From contig DXAV01000012.1 in assembly GCA_019116805.1 (NCBI GenBank), forward strand, positions 1 through 44,644: DNA of 44,644 bases, given 5' to 3'. The translations under genes were made by a program, and so were the position numbers. Positions 28,655-39,200 of the stretch are shown one piece after another. Position 1 is the stretch's first letter. Each line of letters opens with the position of its first letter. The stretch comes from Candidatus Bacteroides merdavium. Lineage in GTDB: Bacteria; Bacteroidota; Bacteroidia; Bacteroidales; Bacteroidaceae. The notes beneath the pieces were generated by a model, which had not been told where the DNA came from, made no database searches, and saw only the letters and a program-made list of their open reading frames with translations.

Positions 28655-30325
28655 ATGCATAATAGAAATTTGGTTTATAAATTCCTGAACAGGCATAGAT
28701 ACCTTTTGGCGGGTATTCTATGCCTGTTCGGCATCTGTCTGCTTAGTGCGCAGGACAAGAAAGTGGAGCCGGAGAAAGAGAAAAAGAAGACACGTGTCGA
28801 TTTGCTGTATGCCGATGAGGCTCAGGCCGACGATAAAGTTCGTCCGGATGTCCAGATTTTGATTGGTTCCGTTAAATTGCGTCATGACAGCATGTATATG
28901 TATTGCGACAGTGCCTTGATTTTCAAACGCATCAATTCAGTCGAAGCGTTCGGAAACGTGCGTATGGAGCAGGGGGATACATTGTTTATTTATGGTGACT
29001 ATCTTTATTACGACGGTATGGCGCAATTGGCCATGCTTCGTGAAAACGTCCGTATGATTAATCGGAATACGGAGCTGACGACAGACAGCCTGAATTACGA
29101 CCGCATCTATAATCTGGGTTATTATTTCGACGGAGGTACACTTACGGACGAAGAAAATGTACTGACGTCCATCTGGGGGGAATACAGCCCGGCTACCAAG
29201 ATCGCTGTATTCAACCACGAGGTGACACTGAACAACCCTCGTTTTGTATTGACTTCTGATACATTAAAGTATCATACGGAAACTAAGGTAGCCACTATCC
29301 TGGGCCCCTCCGACATTGTGAGCGACGACAATCATATTTATTCCGAACGGGGCATTTACAATACGCTGACCGAACAGGCCGAGCTGTTGGACCGTTCCGT
29401 ACTGACTAACCAGGGCAAGAAGCTGACTGGAGACAGCCTTTTCTACGATCGAAAGCTGGGATACGGTGAAGCTTTCTATCGTGTGCAGATGAATGATACG
29501 GTTAATCGGAACATGCTCACGGGCGATTATTGTTTCTATAACGAACTTACCGGCAATGCTTTGGCCACGGACCGCGCCGTCGCAGTGGACTATTCGCAGG
29601 GCGACAGCCTGTTTATGCATGGTGACACTCTGCGGCTGGTGACCTATAATCTCAATACCGATTCAGTGTATCGCGAAATGCGGGTGTATCACAAGGTGCG
29701 CGCTTATCGTACGGACATACAGGCCGTATGTGATTCGTTGGTCTATAATTCGAAGGACTCCTGTATGACTATGTACACAGATCCCGTACTTTGGTATGGT
29801 TCCGAGCAGCTGTTGGGCGAGCAGGTCAAGGTCTATATGAACGACAGCACCATCGACTGGGCGCACATCATCAACCAGGCGCTGGCCGTGGAGCAGAAGG
29901 ACTCGTTGCATTACAATCAGGTGTCCGGCAAGGAGATGATGGCATATTTCCGGGAAGGAGAGATGCGCCAGGTGGATGTGAACGGCAATGTGCTGGTTGT
30001 GTTCTATCCGGTGGAGGAACGGGACAGCTCGCTGATCTTGATGAACTATTCTGAAGGGGGCTTTCTGCGGATGATGTTGAAGGACAGGCGTATGGAACGG
30101 GGCTCCTTCATTGGAAAAGCCAACGGAACTGCCTATCCGATGAACCAGATACCGGCCGACAAGTATCGGCTGCCTTCCTTCGTGTGGCTGGACTACATTC
30201 GGCCGCTGAATAAGGAAGATATTTTCAATTGGCGAGGCAAAAAGTCCGATGCCGTGCTGAAACAGAGTTCACGTCGGCCTACCGTTTCGCCGCGTGACAT
30301 GCATATCGAACGAATTAAAAAATAG
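28655..30325 (+). CDS. OstA/LptA-like LPS-transport family protein
   Basis: A 556-residue exported protein. A signal/anchor segment lies at about residues 15-33. The remainder is a long run of beta-strand repeats with the OstA (LptA/LptD N-terminal) pattern, such as DVQILIGSVKLRHDS, EAFGNVRMEQGDTLFIYGD and ANGT-type turns, repeated through the chain. In LptA this jelly-roll bridges the periplasm and carries LPS. At 556 residues it is far longer than E. coli LptA (about 185), as is usual for Bacteroidetes OstA-like proteins. Its neighbours are folding factors for outer-membrane proteins, which fits an envelope role. Confidence 0.75.
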   Translation: MHNRNLVYKFLNRHRYLLAGILCLFGICLLSAQDKKVEPEKEKKKTRVDLLYADEAQADDKVRPDVQILIGSVKLRHDSMYMYCDSALIFKRINSVEAFGNVRMEQGDTLFIYGDYLYYDGMAQLAMLRENVRMINRNTELTTDSLNYDRIYNLGYYFDGGTLTDEENVLTSIWGEYSPATKIAVFNHEVTLNNPRFVLTSDTLKYHTETKVATILGPSDIVSDDNHIYSERGIYNTLTEQAELLDRSVLTNQGKKLTGDSLFYDRKLGYGEAFYRVQMNDTVNRNMLTGDYCFYNELTGNALATDRAVAVDYSQGDSLFMHGDTLRLVTYNLNTDSVYREMRVYHKVRAYRTDIQAVCDSLVYNSKDSCMTMYTDPVLWYGSEQLLGEQVKVYMNDSTIDWAHIINQALAVEQKDSLHYNQVSGKEMMAYFREGEMRQVDVNGNVLVVFYPVEERDSSLILMNYSEGGFLRMMLKDRRMERGSFIGKANGTAYPMNQIPADKYRLPSFVWLDYIRPLNKEDIFNWRGKKSDAVLKQSSRRPTVSPRDMHIERIKK

Positions 30326-30338
30326 AGGAGAGTGAATT

Positions 30339-30632
30339 ATGGGTATGTTTACAATGAGAAAACCGCGTGGCTTCCATCATTCTTATATCTATGTGGACGA
30401 ACGTAAGGAGAAATTGGAGAAGATGACGGAGAACGCCAAACGCGAGTTGGGCATGCTGACGGAGAAAAAAGAAATCAATCCCGAAGATATTCGTGGAAAG
30501 TTTATTGAGGGCACTACCCACTTGAAGCGTCGGAAGGAGAGTGGAAAACGTCCTTTGCATTTCATTGTCATTCTTTTCTTTATTGGTCTGTTGGCCTACT
30601 TGTGGTATGCCATCAGTAATGGAATAATCTAA
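30339..30632 (+). CDS. Small membrane protein, unknown function
   Basis: A 97-residue protein, not recognised. Residues 1-70 are highly charged and probably helical ([18 protein letters not shown]). A single hydrophobic helix lies near the C-terminus ([19 protein letters not shown], about 74-92), so it is a tail-anchored membrane protein with its bulk in the cytoplasm. It sits 13 bases after the OstA-like gene and 11 bases before mutL, evidently in the same operon. Conservation of this arrangement in other Bacteroidales would support a real gene. Confidence 0.7.
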   Translation: MGMFTMRKPRGFHHSYIYVDERKEKLEKMTENAKRELGMLTEKKEINPEDIRGKFIEGTTHLKRRKESGKRPLHFIVILFFIGLLAYLWYAISNGII

Positions 30633-30643
30633 AAACTCTAGGC

Positions 30644-32536
30644 ATGAGCGATATCATTCATTTGCTCCCCGACTCCGTAGCCAATCAGATTGCTGCCGGA
30701 GAGGTGATACAGCGTCCTGCTTCTGTCATCAAGGAACTGGTGGAAAATGCCATTGATGCCGAGGCTACGGAAATCCATGTGTTGGTGACCGACGCCGGAA
30801 AAACCGGTATCCAGGTGATAGACAACGGTAAAGGTATGTCCGAAACTGACGCCCGTCTGGCTTTTGAACGCCATGCCACGTCCAAGATACGTGAGGCAGC
30901 CGACCTGTTCGCTCTTCGTACCATGGGATTTCGTGGTGAAGCTTTGGCTTCCATTGCGGCGGTGGCCGAGGTGGAGTTGAAGACGAGGCTTGCCGACGAG
31001 GAACTGGGTACGCGCCTGTTGTTGGCCGGTTCCAAGGTAGAGAGTCAGGAGCCTGTCTCCTGTCCCAAGGGCAGTAATTTTTCGGTAAAGAACCTGTTCT
31101 TCAATGTCCCTGCCCGGCGCAAGTTCCTGAAGGCCAACTCTACGGAACTGAGTAACATCCTGGCGGAGTTCGAACGCATCGCGCTGGTCCATCCCGAAGT
31201 GGCTTTCTATCTTTATAGCAACGACAGCGAGCTGTTCAACCTGCCCGTCATGCCCCTCCGCCAGCGCATCATGGCTGTTTTCGGCAAAAAGCTGAACCAG
31301 CAGCTTCTCTCTGTGGAAGTCGATACTACGCTGGTGCGGATATCGGGTTATGTGGCCAAGCCCGAAACGGCGCGCAAGAAAGGAGCCCATCAGTACTTCT
31401 TTGTGAACGGCCGTTATATGCGGCATCCCTATTTCCACAAAGCTGTGATGGATGCCTTCGAACACCTGATACCGGCTGGCGAGCAGATTTCCTATTTCAT
31501 TTATTTCGAAGTCGATCCTGCCAATATTGATGTGAATATCCATCCCACCAAGACTGAAATCAAGTTCGAGAACGAACAGGCCATCTGGCAGATCCTGTCG
31601 GCGGCGGTCAAGGAATCTTTGGGTAAGTTCAATGCTGTTCCTTCCATTGATTTCGATACCGAAGGGATGCTGGATATTCCCGCTTTCGAACAGCCTCATC
31701 CCATTGAGCCGCCCAAGGTACATTATAATACTGATTTCAATCCGTTCAAGAGTACGTCGTCTTCGTCCTACGGAGGCGATCATAGCTATTCACGTCCGCA
31801 GGTGGAGTGGGAGAGTTTGTATGCCGGGCTGGAGAAGGCCAGCCGGATGAATGAAGTGGATGTTCCCGATACACCGGCCAGCGAAGATTGGGAGAGTACT
31901 GCTGCACCGAATGGAAATGCAGAAACCGTGGATACCCTTGCTTCGGTGATGTCGGCTGGAAGCAGTACGTCTGTAGGGCAACACTGGCAATTCAAGGGCC
32001 GTTATATCCTGACCTCTGTCAAGTCTGGTCTGATGCTTATTGACCAGCATCGGGCACATATCCGTGTACTGTTCGACCGCTATATGGAACAAATCCGTCA
32101 GAAGCAGGGAGTGGCTCAAGGGGTATTGTTCCCGGAAATCGTTCAGTTCCTTGCTTCGGAGGTTGCCATGTTGGAAGAAATTCTGGATGACCTCTCGGCC
32201 GTGGGGTTCGAACTGACCTCATTGGGCGGTGGAAGCTATGCCATCAACGGTGTTCCCGCCGGCATTGAAGGACTTAACCCGGTAGAGTTGGTGCGCAACA
32301 TGGTACACACTGCTTTGGAGAAGGGAAGCGATGTGAAAGAAGAAGTACAATCCATGCTGGCGCTGACCTTGGCCCGTGCTGCGGCCATTGTTTATGGGCA
32401 GGTGCTGGGAAATGAAGAAATGTCGGCCTTGGTGGATAATCTTTTTGCTTGTGAATCACCCAATTATACACCGGATGGCCGTGTCGTGCTGGCCACACTC
32501 AAGGAGGAGGAAATAGAGCGGCTGTTTGCCAAGTGA
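30644..32536 (+). CDS. mutL: DNA mismatch repair protein MutL
   Basis: A 630-residue GHKL ATPase that links MutS to downstream repair. The N-terminal motifs are intact: [29 protein letters not shown] and [13 protein letters not shown] variable linker covers about 350-440. The C-terminal dimerisation domain contains [13 protein letters not shown] at about residue 466. In endonuclease-type MutL this segment reads DQHAxxExxxxE; here Ala and both Glu are replaced (Arg, Ile, Asp), so the metal site seems degenerate. It is the last gene of the folding/envelope run. Confidence 0.96.
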   Translation: MSDIIHLLPDSVANQIAAGEVIQRPASVIKELVENAIDAEATEIHVLVTDAGKTGIQVIDNGKGMSETDARLAFERHATSKIREAADLFALRTMGFRGEALASIAAVAEVELKTRLADEELGTRLLLAGSKVESQEPVSCPKGSNFSVKNLFFNVPARRKFLKANSTELSNILAEFERIALVHPEVAFYLYSNDSELFNLPVMPLRQRIMAVFGKKLNQQLLSVEVDTTLVRISGYVAKPETARKKGAHQYFFVNGRYMRHPYFHKAVMDAFEHLIPAGEQISYFIYFEVDPANIDVNIHPTKTEIKFENEQAIWQILSAAVKESLGKFNAVPSIDFDTEGMLDIPAFEQPHPIEPPKVHYNTDFNPFKSTSSSSYGGDHSYSRPQVEWESLYAGLEKASRMNEVDVPDTPASEDWESTAAPNGNAETVDTLASVMSAGSSTSVGQHWQFKGRYILTSVKSGLMLIDQHRAHIRVLFDRYMEQIRQKQGVAQGVLFPEIVQFLASEVAMLEEILDDLSAVGFELTSLGGGSYAINGVPAGIEGLNPVELVRNMVHTALEKGSDVKEEVQSMLALTLARAAAIVYGQVLGNEEMSALVDNLFACESPNYTPDGRVVLATLKEEEIERLFAK

Positions 32537-32652
32537 TAAATATCTTCATCGATTCCCTCTTTTTCAAAACTTTTTAAAATCTGTCGTGTTTATTATGCAG
32601 GTCGGTGAGAATGAGCGACCCTAACTTAACACCTAAACAAATTTTAGAAAGT

Positions 32653-32961
32653 ATGAAAAAGAATCTAATGTTACTGGCTTTGTCCGGATTGTCGGTTGCT
32701 GCTGTAGCACAAAACACGACAGAGGTTACTGAAGTGCTGGAAGTCGTAGAAGTACGGCAGGACAAGTACGCAGTTGTTACCAATCCCTTTTGGGACAATT
32801 GGTTTATATCGCTGGGCGGTGGTGTCACTGTGCTGTTCGGCGATTACGATGCCGCCGGCAGTTTCGGCAAGCGTATCAGCCCCACGCTGAATGCGGAAGC
32901 TGTTGACTCCTTCGGAGAACCCATCCTGAACCGTGTAGTGGTAGTAGAGTCTGCCCAATAA
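32653..32961 (+). pseudogene. Internally deleted OmpA-type outer-membrane protein
   Basis: A 102-residue frame with a clean signal peptide (MKKNLMLLALSGLSVAAVAQ). The mature start, VTNPFWDNWFISLGGGVTVLFGDYD and FGKRISPTLN, is the N-terminus of Bacteroides OmpA-family proteins, which normally run to roughly 370-400 residues with a barrel and a peptidoglycan-binding domain. After SPTLN the sequence changes to about 22 residues ending ILNRVVVVESAQ, which reads like a distant C-terminal tail. The simplest explanation is a large in-frame internal deletion. The family identity of the tail is inferred. A bidirectional terminator follows. Confidence 0.6.
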
Positions 32962-32991
32962 GCTCCGGCTTATAGGCAATAGATAAAAAAT

Positions 32992-33032
32992 GAGGCTGAA
33001 TTCCTTTGATGGAGTTCAGCCTCTGTTTTTTT
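32992..33032. terminator. Bidirectional terminator between ompA remnant and trpS
   Basis: GAGGCTGAATTCC (32992-33004) pairs with GGAGTTCAGCCTC (33011-33023), with one wobble pair and a 6-nt loop. It is flanked by TGTTTTTTT on the right and by a run of A on the left, so it works for both strands. Confidence 0.75.
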
Positions 33033-33045
33033 GTATGTCGCATCC

Positions 33046-34143
<1,098 letters not shown>

Positions 34144-34185
34144 TTATTTAATTGATAATTTCTTTTTTACAGCTTGTTGGGAGGA

Positions 34186-34303
34186 GTATCAAAATGAGCG
34201 TTCACTTTCTTCAGGCACGGATTACACGGATTTCACGGATTAATGTCTGTACCTGGATTCCGCGTAATCCATGCCTGAAGATGGCAGGAAGTCTTTTTGA
34301 TAC
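34186..34303. repeat. Long imperfect inverted repeat with 45-bp arms
   Basis: The arms are 34186-34230 and 34259-34303. From the outside, GTATCAAAA pairs perfectly, then 14 bases do not pair on either side, then CTTCAGGCACGGATTACA and four more bases pair with two mismatches. The loop is 28 bases and holds further ACGGATT copies. Confidence 0.7.
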
Positions 34304-34543
34304 ATTCTCATTGTTAATCTGGCCGTAAAGGTAGGGCTTTTTCGTGAAAAACTGCTCGTAATCTTCTGATTTTATATCGGGTTCATATCGTTTATTGTGT
34401 AGTCTGTGGCTTTTTGTAGGTTGACCGACCATACTGCCGGTTGAAACAGCGGACCTTTTATGTCGGATTGTCAAATAAAATCATCGTTCTGGACTTTCCG
34501 TTCCCGCATTCTGCCCGGAAGCCCGTCGAGGACTTCTTTGGGG

Positions 34544-34634
34544 ATGTTTGAAACATAGAGGGGGAATGTTTGAAACATTCGACCCTTATGTTTCAAACAT
34601 AGGCGCTTTAGGGTTGAAACCTACCTTCCGGCCC
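34544..34634. repeat. Imperfect tandem repeat with 22-bp period (array C)
   Basis: Units begin at 34547 (TTTGAAACATAGAGG), 34569 (TTTGAAACATTCGACC), 34591 (TTTCAAACATAGGCGC) and 34613 (GTTGAAACCTACC), each exactly 22 bases apart. It is of the same type as array B and lies between trpS and the IS30 element. Confidence 0.8.
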
Positions 34635-34949
34635 CTTTGGGGGAGCGGACCCTGATGATTGTATTGATGTAAATATTTCTAACTATTTGTGGCTGATGCC
34701 TTCTCGTCAGACACAAGTCGGGACGGCTCTCGGCGACGGGAAACCCTTTAGCCCGTCGTTTATCTGTTTTAATGTCTTAAAATACCTGTAGATTCCAAAA
34801 CGAAGTGCAACGTTTTGGTCTTTAAAAGTAGTAGATTCAAGGAGGAAAGTGTTAACTTTGCCTCGTGAATCAAAAAGGAGGCGAGCTCTGCTGAGGAGCA
34901 ACTCGACCAAGCAATAGATTCATGTACCACACTGAAATAGTGTAAAGGA

Positions 34950-34980
34950 GCGAGGCTGTCTGATTTCAGCCCCGCTTTCA
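34950..34980 (+). terminator. Hairpin inside the IS leader, possible read-in terminator
   Basis: GCGAGGCTG (34950-34958) pairs with CAGCCCCGC (34967-34975) with one mismatch and an 8-nt loop, followed by TTTCATTATTTT. Such a hairpin between the IS end and the transposase could stop transcripts entering from outside. Confidence 0.45.
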
Positions 34981-34998
34981 TTATTTTAGGAGGTACGT

Positions 34999-35070
34999 AT
35001 GGCTAAGAAAACCTTTCCCTGTGGCAATGCAAAAAAACAAAAAGGGAGACCGAAGTCTCCCCAAGATTAA
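34999..35070 (+). CDS. Possible 23-residue leader peptide inside the IS
   Basis: A small frame starting MAKKTFPCGNAKKQ, rich in Lys and ending at TAA. It has a perfect AGGAGG (34988-34993) at 5-base spacing, which is uncommon in Bacteroides. A hairpin GGGAGAC/GTCTCCC (35044-35061) covers its 3' part, directly before the transposase. It could be a leader that controls transposase translation, but a chance open frame is also possible. Confidence 0.3.
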   Translation: MAKKTFPCGNAKKQKGRPKSPQD

Positions 35071-35087
35071 TTAACTTTGTATTGCTT

Positions 35088-36086
35088 ATGTACAATCAAT
35101 TAACCCTTGCGCAAAGGTACACAATTTCTACCATGCGCCAAAATGGTTTTTCATTAAAAGCCATAGCAGACGAATTAAACCGTATTGAAGAGGAAGCAGC
35201 CATATCCTCCGGTAATCCTCTTCCCGAAAAGAAACGTTCAGCATCCACCATTTCACGTGAGTTGAAGCGTAGTAGGACAAAGACCGGTAGATATAATCCC
35301 AAACAGGCTGATGAAATGGCCCGTGAAAAGAGGGAGCGAATAGTACGCAACACAGCAATAAAACCTGGGGTGCTGGAGCTTGCCATAAAGTTACTCAAAG
35401 GGAAAGGATGGTCTCCGGAACAAATTTCAGGACATCTGAAAAAAGAGGGGAAACGCATATCTAAGGAACGTATCTATCAGGAAATCAGAAGAAAGCCTGA
35501 GCCTTCAAAATATTGTCATCACCATATGAAATACAGGCGTCACCAGGCTAAGCCATATAAGACAGCAGGAAAAAGCATGATTCTTGACAGGGTATCCATC
35601 CATGAAAGACCGGCAGAAGCCAATGGAAAAAGATTTGGAGACTGGGAGATGGATTTAGTTATTGGAGCAGAGCAAAAAAGTGCAGTTCTTACAATAATTG
35701 AACGAAGTAAGAATATGTTTCTACAAACAAAACTTCCATCCAAGAAACCTGAGGATGTAGAGAAAGCCGTGGTAAGACTTTTGCTCCCCTTCAAAAAACA
35801 TGTGTATACTATCACAACAGATAATGGAATTGAATTTCGTAATCACAAGGCTATATGTAAAGCTCTGGATTGTACTGTGTATTTTGCAGATCCATATTGT
35901 TCGGGACAAAAAGGAGCAATTGAGAATATGAATAAAATACTTCGGGAATATTTCCCTAAAGGTACAGATTTCAGACAGGAGTCTCAAGCGGAACTGAACA
36001 AAGTACAATATCAAATTAATGATAGACCGCGTAAAAAACTAGGGTTTTCAACCCCCAAAATCGAGTTTTATAAAAGTATTTGCTAA
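35088..36086 (+). CDS. IS30-family transposase
   Basis: A 332-residue transposase. The N-terminal helix-turn-helix (LTLAQRYTISTMRQNGFSLK) binds the IS ends. The DDE catalytic core shows the first Asp in FGDWEMDLVIG, the second in TITTDNGIEF, and the Glu in GAIENMNKILREYFPKG; these signatures define the IS30 family. The ATG at 35088 is preferred to the TTG at 35082. TAACTTTG (35072-35079), an exact -7 box, ends only 8 bases before the start codon, so the mRNA leader may be very short. The gene is intact, so the element may be active. Confidence 0.93.
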   Translation: MYNQLTLAQRYTISTMRQNGFSLKAIADELNRIEEEAAISSGNPLPEKKRSASTISRELKRSRTKTGRYNPKQADEMAREKRERIVRNTAIKPGVLELAIKLLKGKGWSPEQISGHLKKEGKRISKERIYQEIRRKPEPSKYCHHHMKYRRHQAKPYKTAGKSMILDRVSIHERPAEANGKRFGDWEMDLVIGAEQKSAVLTIIERSKNMFLQTKLPSKKPEDVEKAVVRLLLPFKKHVYTITTDNGIEFRNHKAICKALDCTVYFADPYCSGQKGAIENMNKILREYFPKGTDFRQESQAELNKVQYQINDRPRKKLGFSTPKIEFYKSIC

Positions 36087-36158
36087 TTTTGCACTTGCCA
36101 CTTGACTCTACAATGCTAGAAATAGGTTAACTAAATATAGTATTTGATATATTTTCAC

Positions 36159-36166
36159 TATATTTG
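36159..36166 (+). promoter_or_regulatory. Possible -7 box for the HTCS gene
   Basis: TATATTTG at 36159-36166 is an exact TAnnTTTG match 54 bases before the HTCS start codon and 48 bases after the IS30 right end. No -33 box at standard spacing was found. Confidence 0.4.
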
Positions 36167-36220
36167 TATCATATTAGCCTTTGTGAAATTTAAGGATGTA
36201 AGTGTCCGTTGATTTAATAT

Positions 36221-39200
36221 ATGAAGATAAATTTAAAATATATCTTATTAGTCATATCTTTTGTGTTGTCTATTTCTGCTTTATATGCCGAATCGTTTGA
36301 CGGTATGTTTAGTGTTCGTCACATCGGGCGCACTGATGGATTGAGTAGCGAAAGAGTATTCTCGATAGTTGAGGATAATGACAATGTGATGTGGATTTCA
36401 ACCAGAACTGGAGTGGACAGATATAATGGTCGTACAGTAAAGAATTATTCATTGTCTGCCAATTACTATTATGGTGATTTGGCAGGGAGAATAATCAGGC
36501 TTTATTTTGATAATAAACTGGGACTTTTGGCATACGATCATACCGGGAGAATATATAAATATCAACCGAATACGGACAGCTTTGAGTTGTATTTGTTTTT
36601 GGGCGAGTATATTGAGGGGGAAATTATTCTTAATAAAATATTTTCAGATGAAAATGGAACGCTTTGGTTTGGATTGAGTAGAGGATTATATTCAAAAAAG
36701 TCAGACGGTGCTTTATGTTGCGTTTTAGAAGACAATTATATAAATGATATAGCATGTTTGTGTGATTCTTTATTTGTTGGTACATCGAATGGAGTTTTTC
36801 GTTTATCATGTAGGGAAGATTCTGTTTCAAATCAACTTGTTGAAGATAAAAATGTACAAACTCTTTATTTCGATAAGTCTGAAAATAAGTTGTGGATTGG
36901 TACTTTCAACAGCGGATTGTGGACTCTGGATCTCGGAAATTATTCATTACATCGTATAAAAGGTCAACATCTGTCTTTTTTTAATCCTATTCGCGCCATT
37001 ACTCCTTATGACAATAACAGAATACTTGTCGGAATAGACGGTGGTGGAGTATATTTTGTGGACAAACATACCTCAGAAACAAAGTTGTTTGTAAATACAG
37101 AGGATAGTGGGGAGTTCTTTTTACGTGGCAATGGAATCTATGCCGTAACCAAAGACTTTCAGGATAATATATGGATAGGCAGTTACACTGGTGGAGTGTC
37201 TGTGGCTATTTCTTTGAAGTATCCTATCAATATAATGACACATGAACGGGGAAATCCGCAGTCGTTGGTAAATAATAATGTGAATGATATAGAGGAGAAT
37301 ATAAACTATGATTTGTGGTTTGCCACGGATGATGGTATAAGTATTAGGAATAAGTCAGATCGTCGTTGGAAACATATATTAAAATCTATTGTAATAGTAG
37401 ATTTATGTAGTTCAGGCGATGGAAATATCTGGGCTGGAACTTATGGAGACGGTTTGTATCTGATAGATAAAGACGGGCGTGTGATAAGACATCTTACCCA
37501 GAAGCCGGAAGGACTTACTACAAATTATATTTTCTCGGTGAAGGAGGACAAGGACGGAGATCTTTGGATTGGGGGACTTGACGGAAATTTAATTATAGCC
37601 GACAAACAAGGAAAACGTAAAAATGAGTTTGATATAAACTGGGTTCATTCCATAGAAGAAGTTGATTCTTTGAGAATGGCCGTTGCTACAGTAAATGGCT
37701 TTTGTATTGTAGAAAAATATACATCTCAGTTCAGACGTTATGCCACAACCTCTGAGTTCAATGATAAGAATGTCAGTGCTTATATCATTTCAATGTTGTT
37801 TAATGGTGACGGTACTGTATGGCTTGGCACTGAAGGAGGTGGTCTGAATCTGTATGATATGAATTCAGGTGATGTAAAGATCATTACCACTAAAGAAGGC
37901 TTGCTGTCCGATGACATATATAGCTTGCAACGTGATAATAAAGGTCGTATTTGGGCAAGCACAGGTAAAGGTCTTGCCGTTGTAAATGGCCTGAAGGTTT
38001 CAAATCTGAATTATATTCATGATACAGATAAGACATATAATAAATCGGCATGTATCAAACTTTCTGATGGTAGGTTTGCTTATGGAAGTACTTATGGGGC
38101 TATTTTTATAACTCCTGGCGCGATGGCTGTTGAGGAATACGACGCGCCTGTCAGGATAACAGATTTAAAATTGGAGTATATCTCTCCTGAGAAGGAAATA
38201 CAGATGCGTCCGTCCATTTATGCTATGCTCATGGATAAGAAAGTTGATCTTGATTACAGTTATAATTCATTTTCTGTTACTTTTGAGTCAATAAATTATC
38301 GTTTTCAGCATGATATAGCTTATCAGTATATTCTTGAAGGATATGAAAAATCATGGAGTGCGGTGTATTCGAATGGAACTGTCAGATATACTAATGTATC
38401 GCCGGGAATGTACACATTAAAAGTCAGAAGTTTGAGAAAAAGTAATGGAGAAATCATTTCAGAAGCTTCTCTTTCAATAAACATTGATCAGCCGTGGTGG
38501 AATTCATGGTATGCATGGATAATATATTTGTCATTAGTTTTCGGTATATTTTATTTCATACTTAGATATAAGAGTAATCAGCTTCAAAAAAGACATAATG
38601 AGGACAAAATAAAGTTCTTTGTAGAGACAGCACACGATATACGGACTCCTGTAACACTTATCATGGCTCCTTTGGAAGACCTTAGTAAGAAAAAAGACCT
38701 TTCGGATGATGTAAGTTACTTGTTGGAAACTGCGCGTAATAATACACGTAAACTACATGCGCTTGTAAGTCAATTGCTTGAGTTTGAGAAAATAGATACA
38801 AATAAGAAAAATGTAACTCTTAAACCTGTAAATATCAACGATTTGTTAGTGAAGGAATGTGTAAGCTTCCAGTCATATTGTGATAAGAAACAATTGCATA
38901 TAAAGATATCTTTGCCTGAACATGATGTGTTTGCAATGGCAGATGAGCAGATGATGGAAATGTTGCTTGACAATCTTATTTCGAATGCTTGCAAATATAC
39001 CTTGGCAAATGGGACAATCAGCCTGTCACTTTTATCTGATAAAAAGAATGTAGTTATAGAGGTTCAAGACACAGGTATTGGCATTCCGGCTGATGCCGGC
39101 AGACAGCTGTTCAAGAATGTTTATCGTGCTGTTAATGCAAGACAGACAAACGAACCCGGCACAGGATTCGGGCTGTTGCAGGTACAGCGTTTGGTGAATA

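Larger units (their letters stand above)
34831..36111 (+). mobile_element. IS30-family insertion sequence, about 1.28 kb
   Basis: The ends are related inverted repeats. The left end is GTAGATTCAAGGAGG from 34831. The right end, read inward from 36111, is GTAGAGTCAAGTGGC. They share most positions over about 30 bases. Inside is one full transposase gene that ends 25 bases before the right end. The 250-base leader between the left end and the transposase contains hairpins and several AGGAGG sites. Target-site duplication could not be identified with confidence, since IS30 elements duplicate only 2-3 bases. Confidence 0.75.

Noticed and set aside
34211..34474. An 87-codon minus-strand frame upstream of trpS
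   Set aside because: It crosses the long inverted repeat and has no protein-like features.
34734..34758. CGACGGG/CCCGTCG hairpin as a terminator
   Set aside because: It is well formed, but no gene on either strand ends just before it, so its role is left open.
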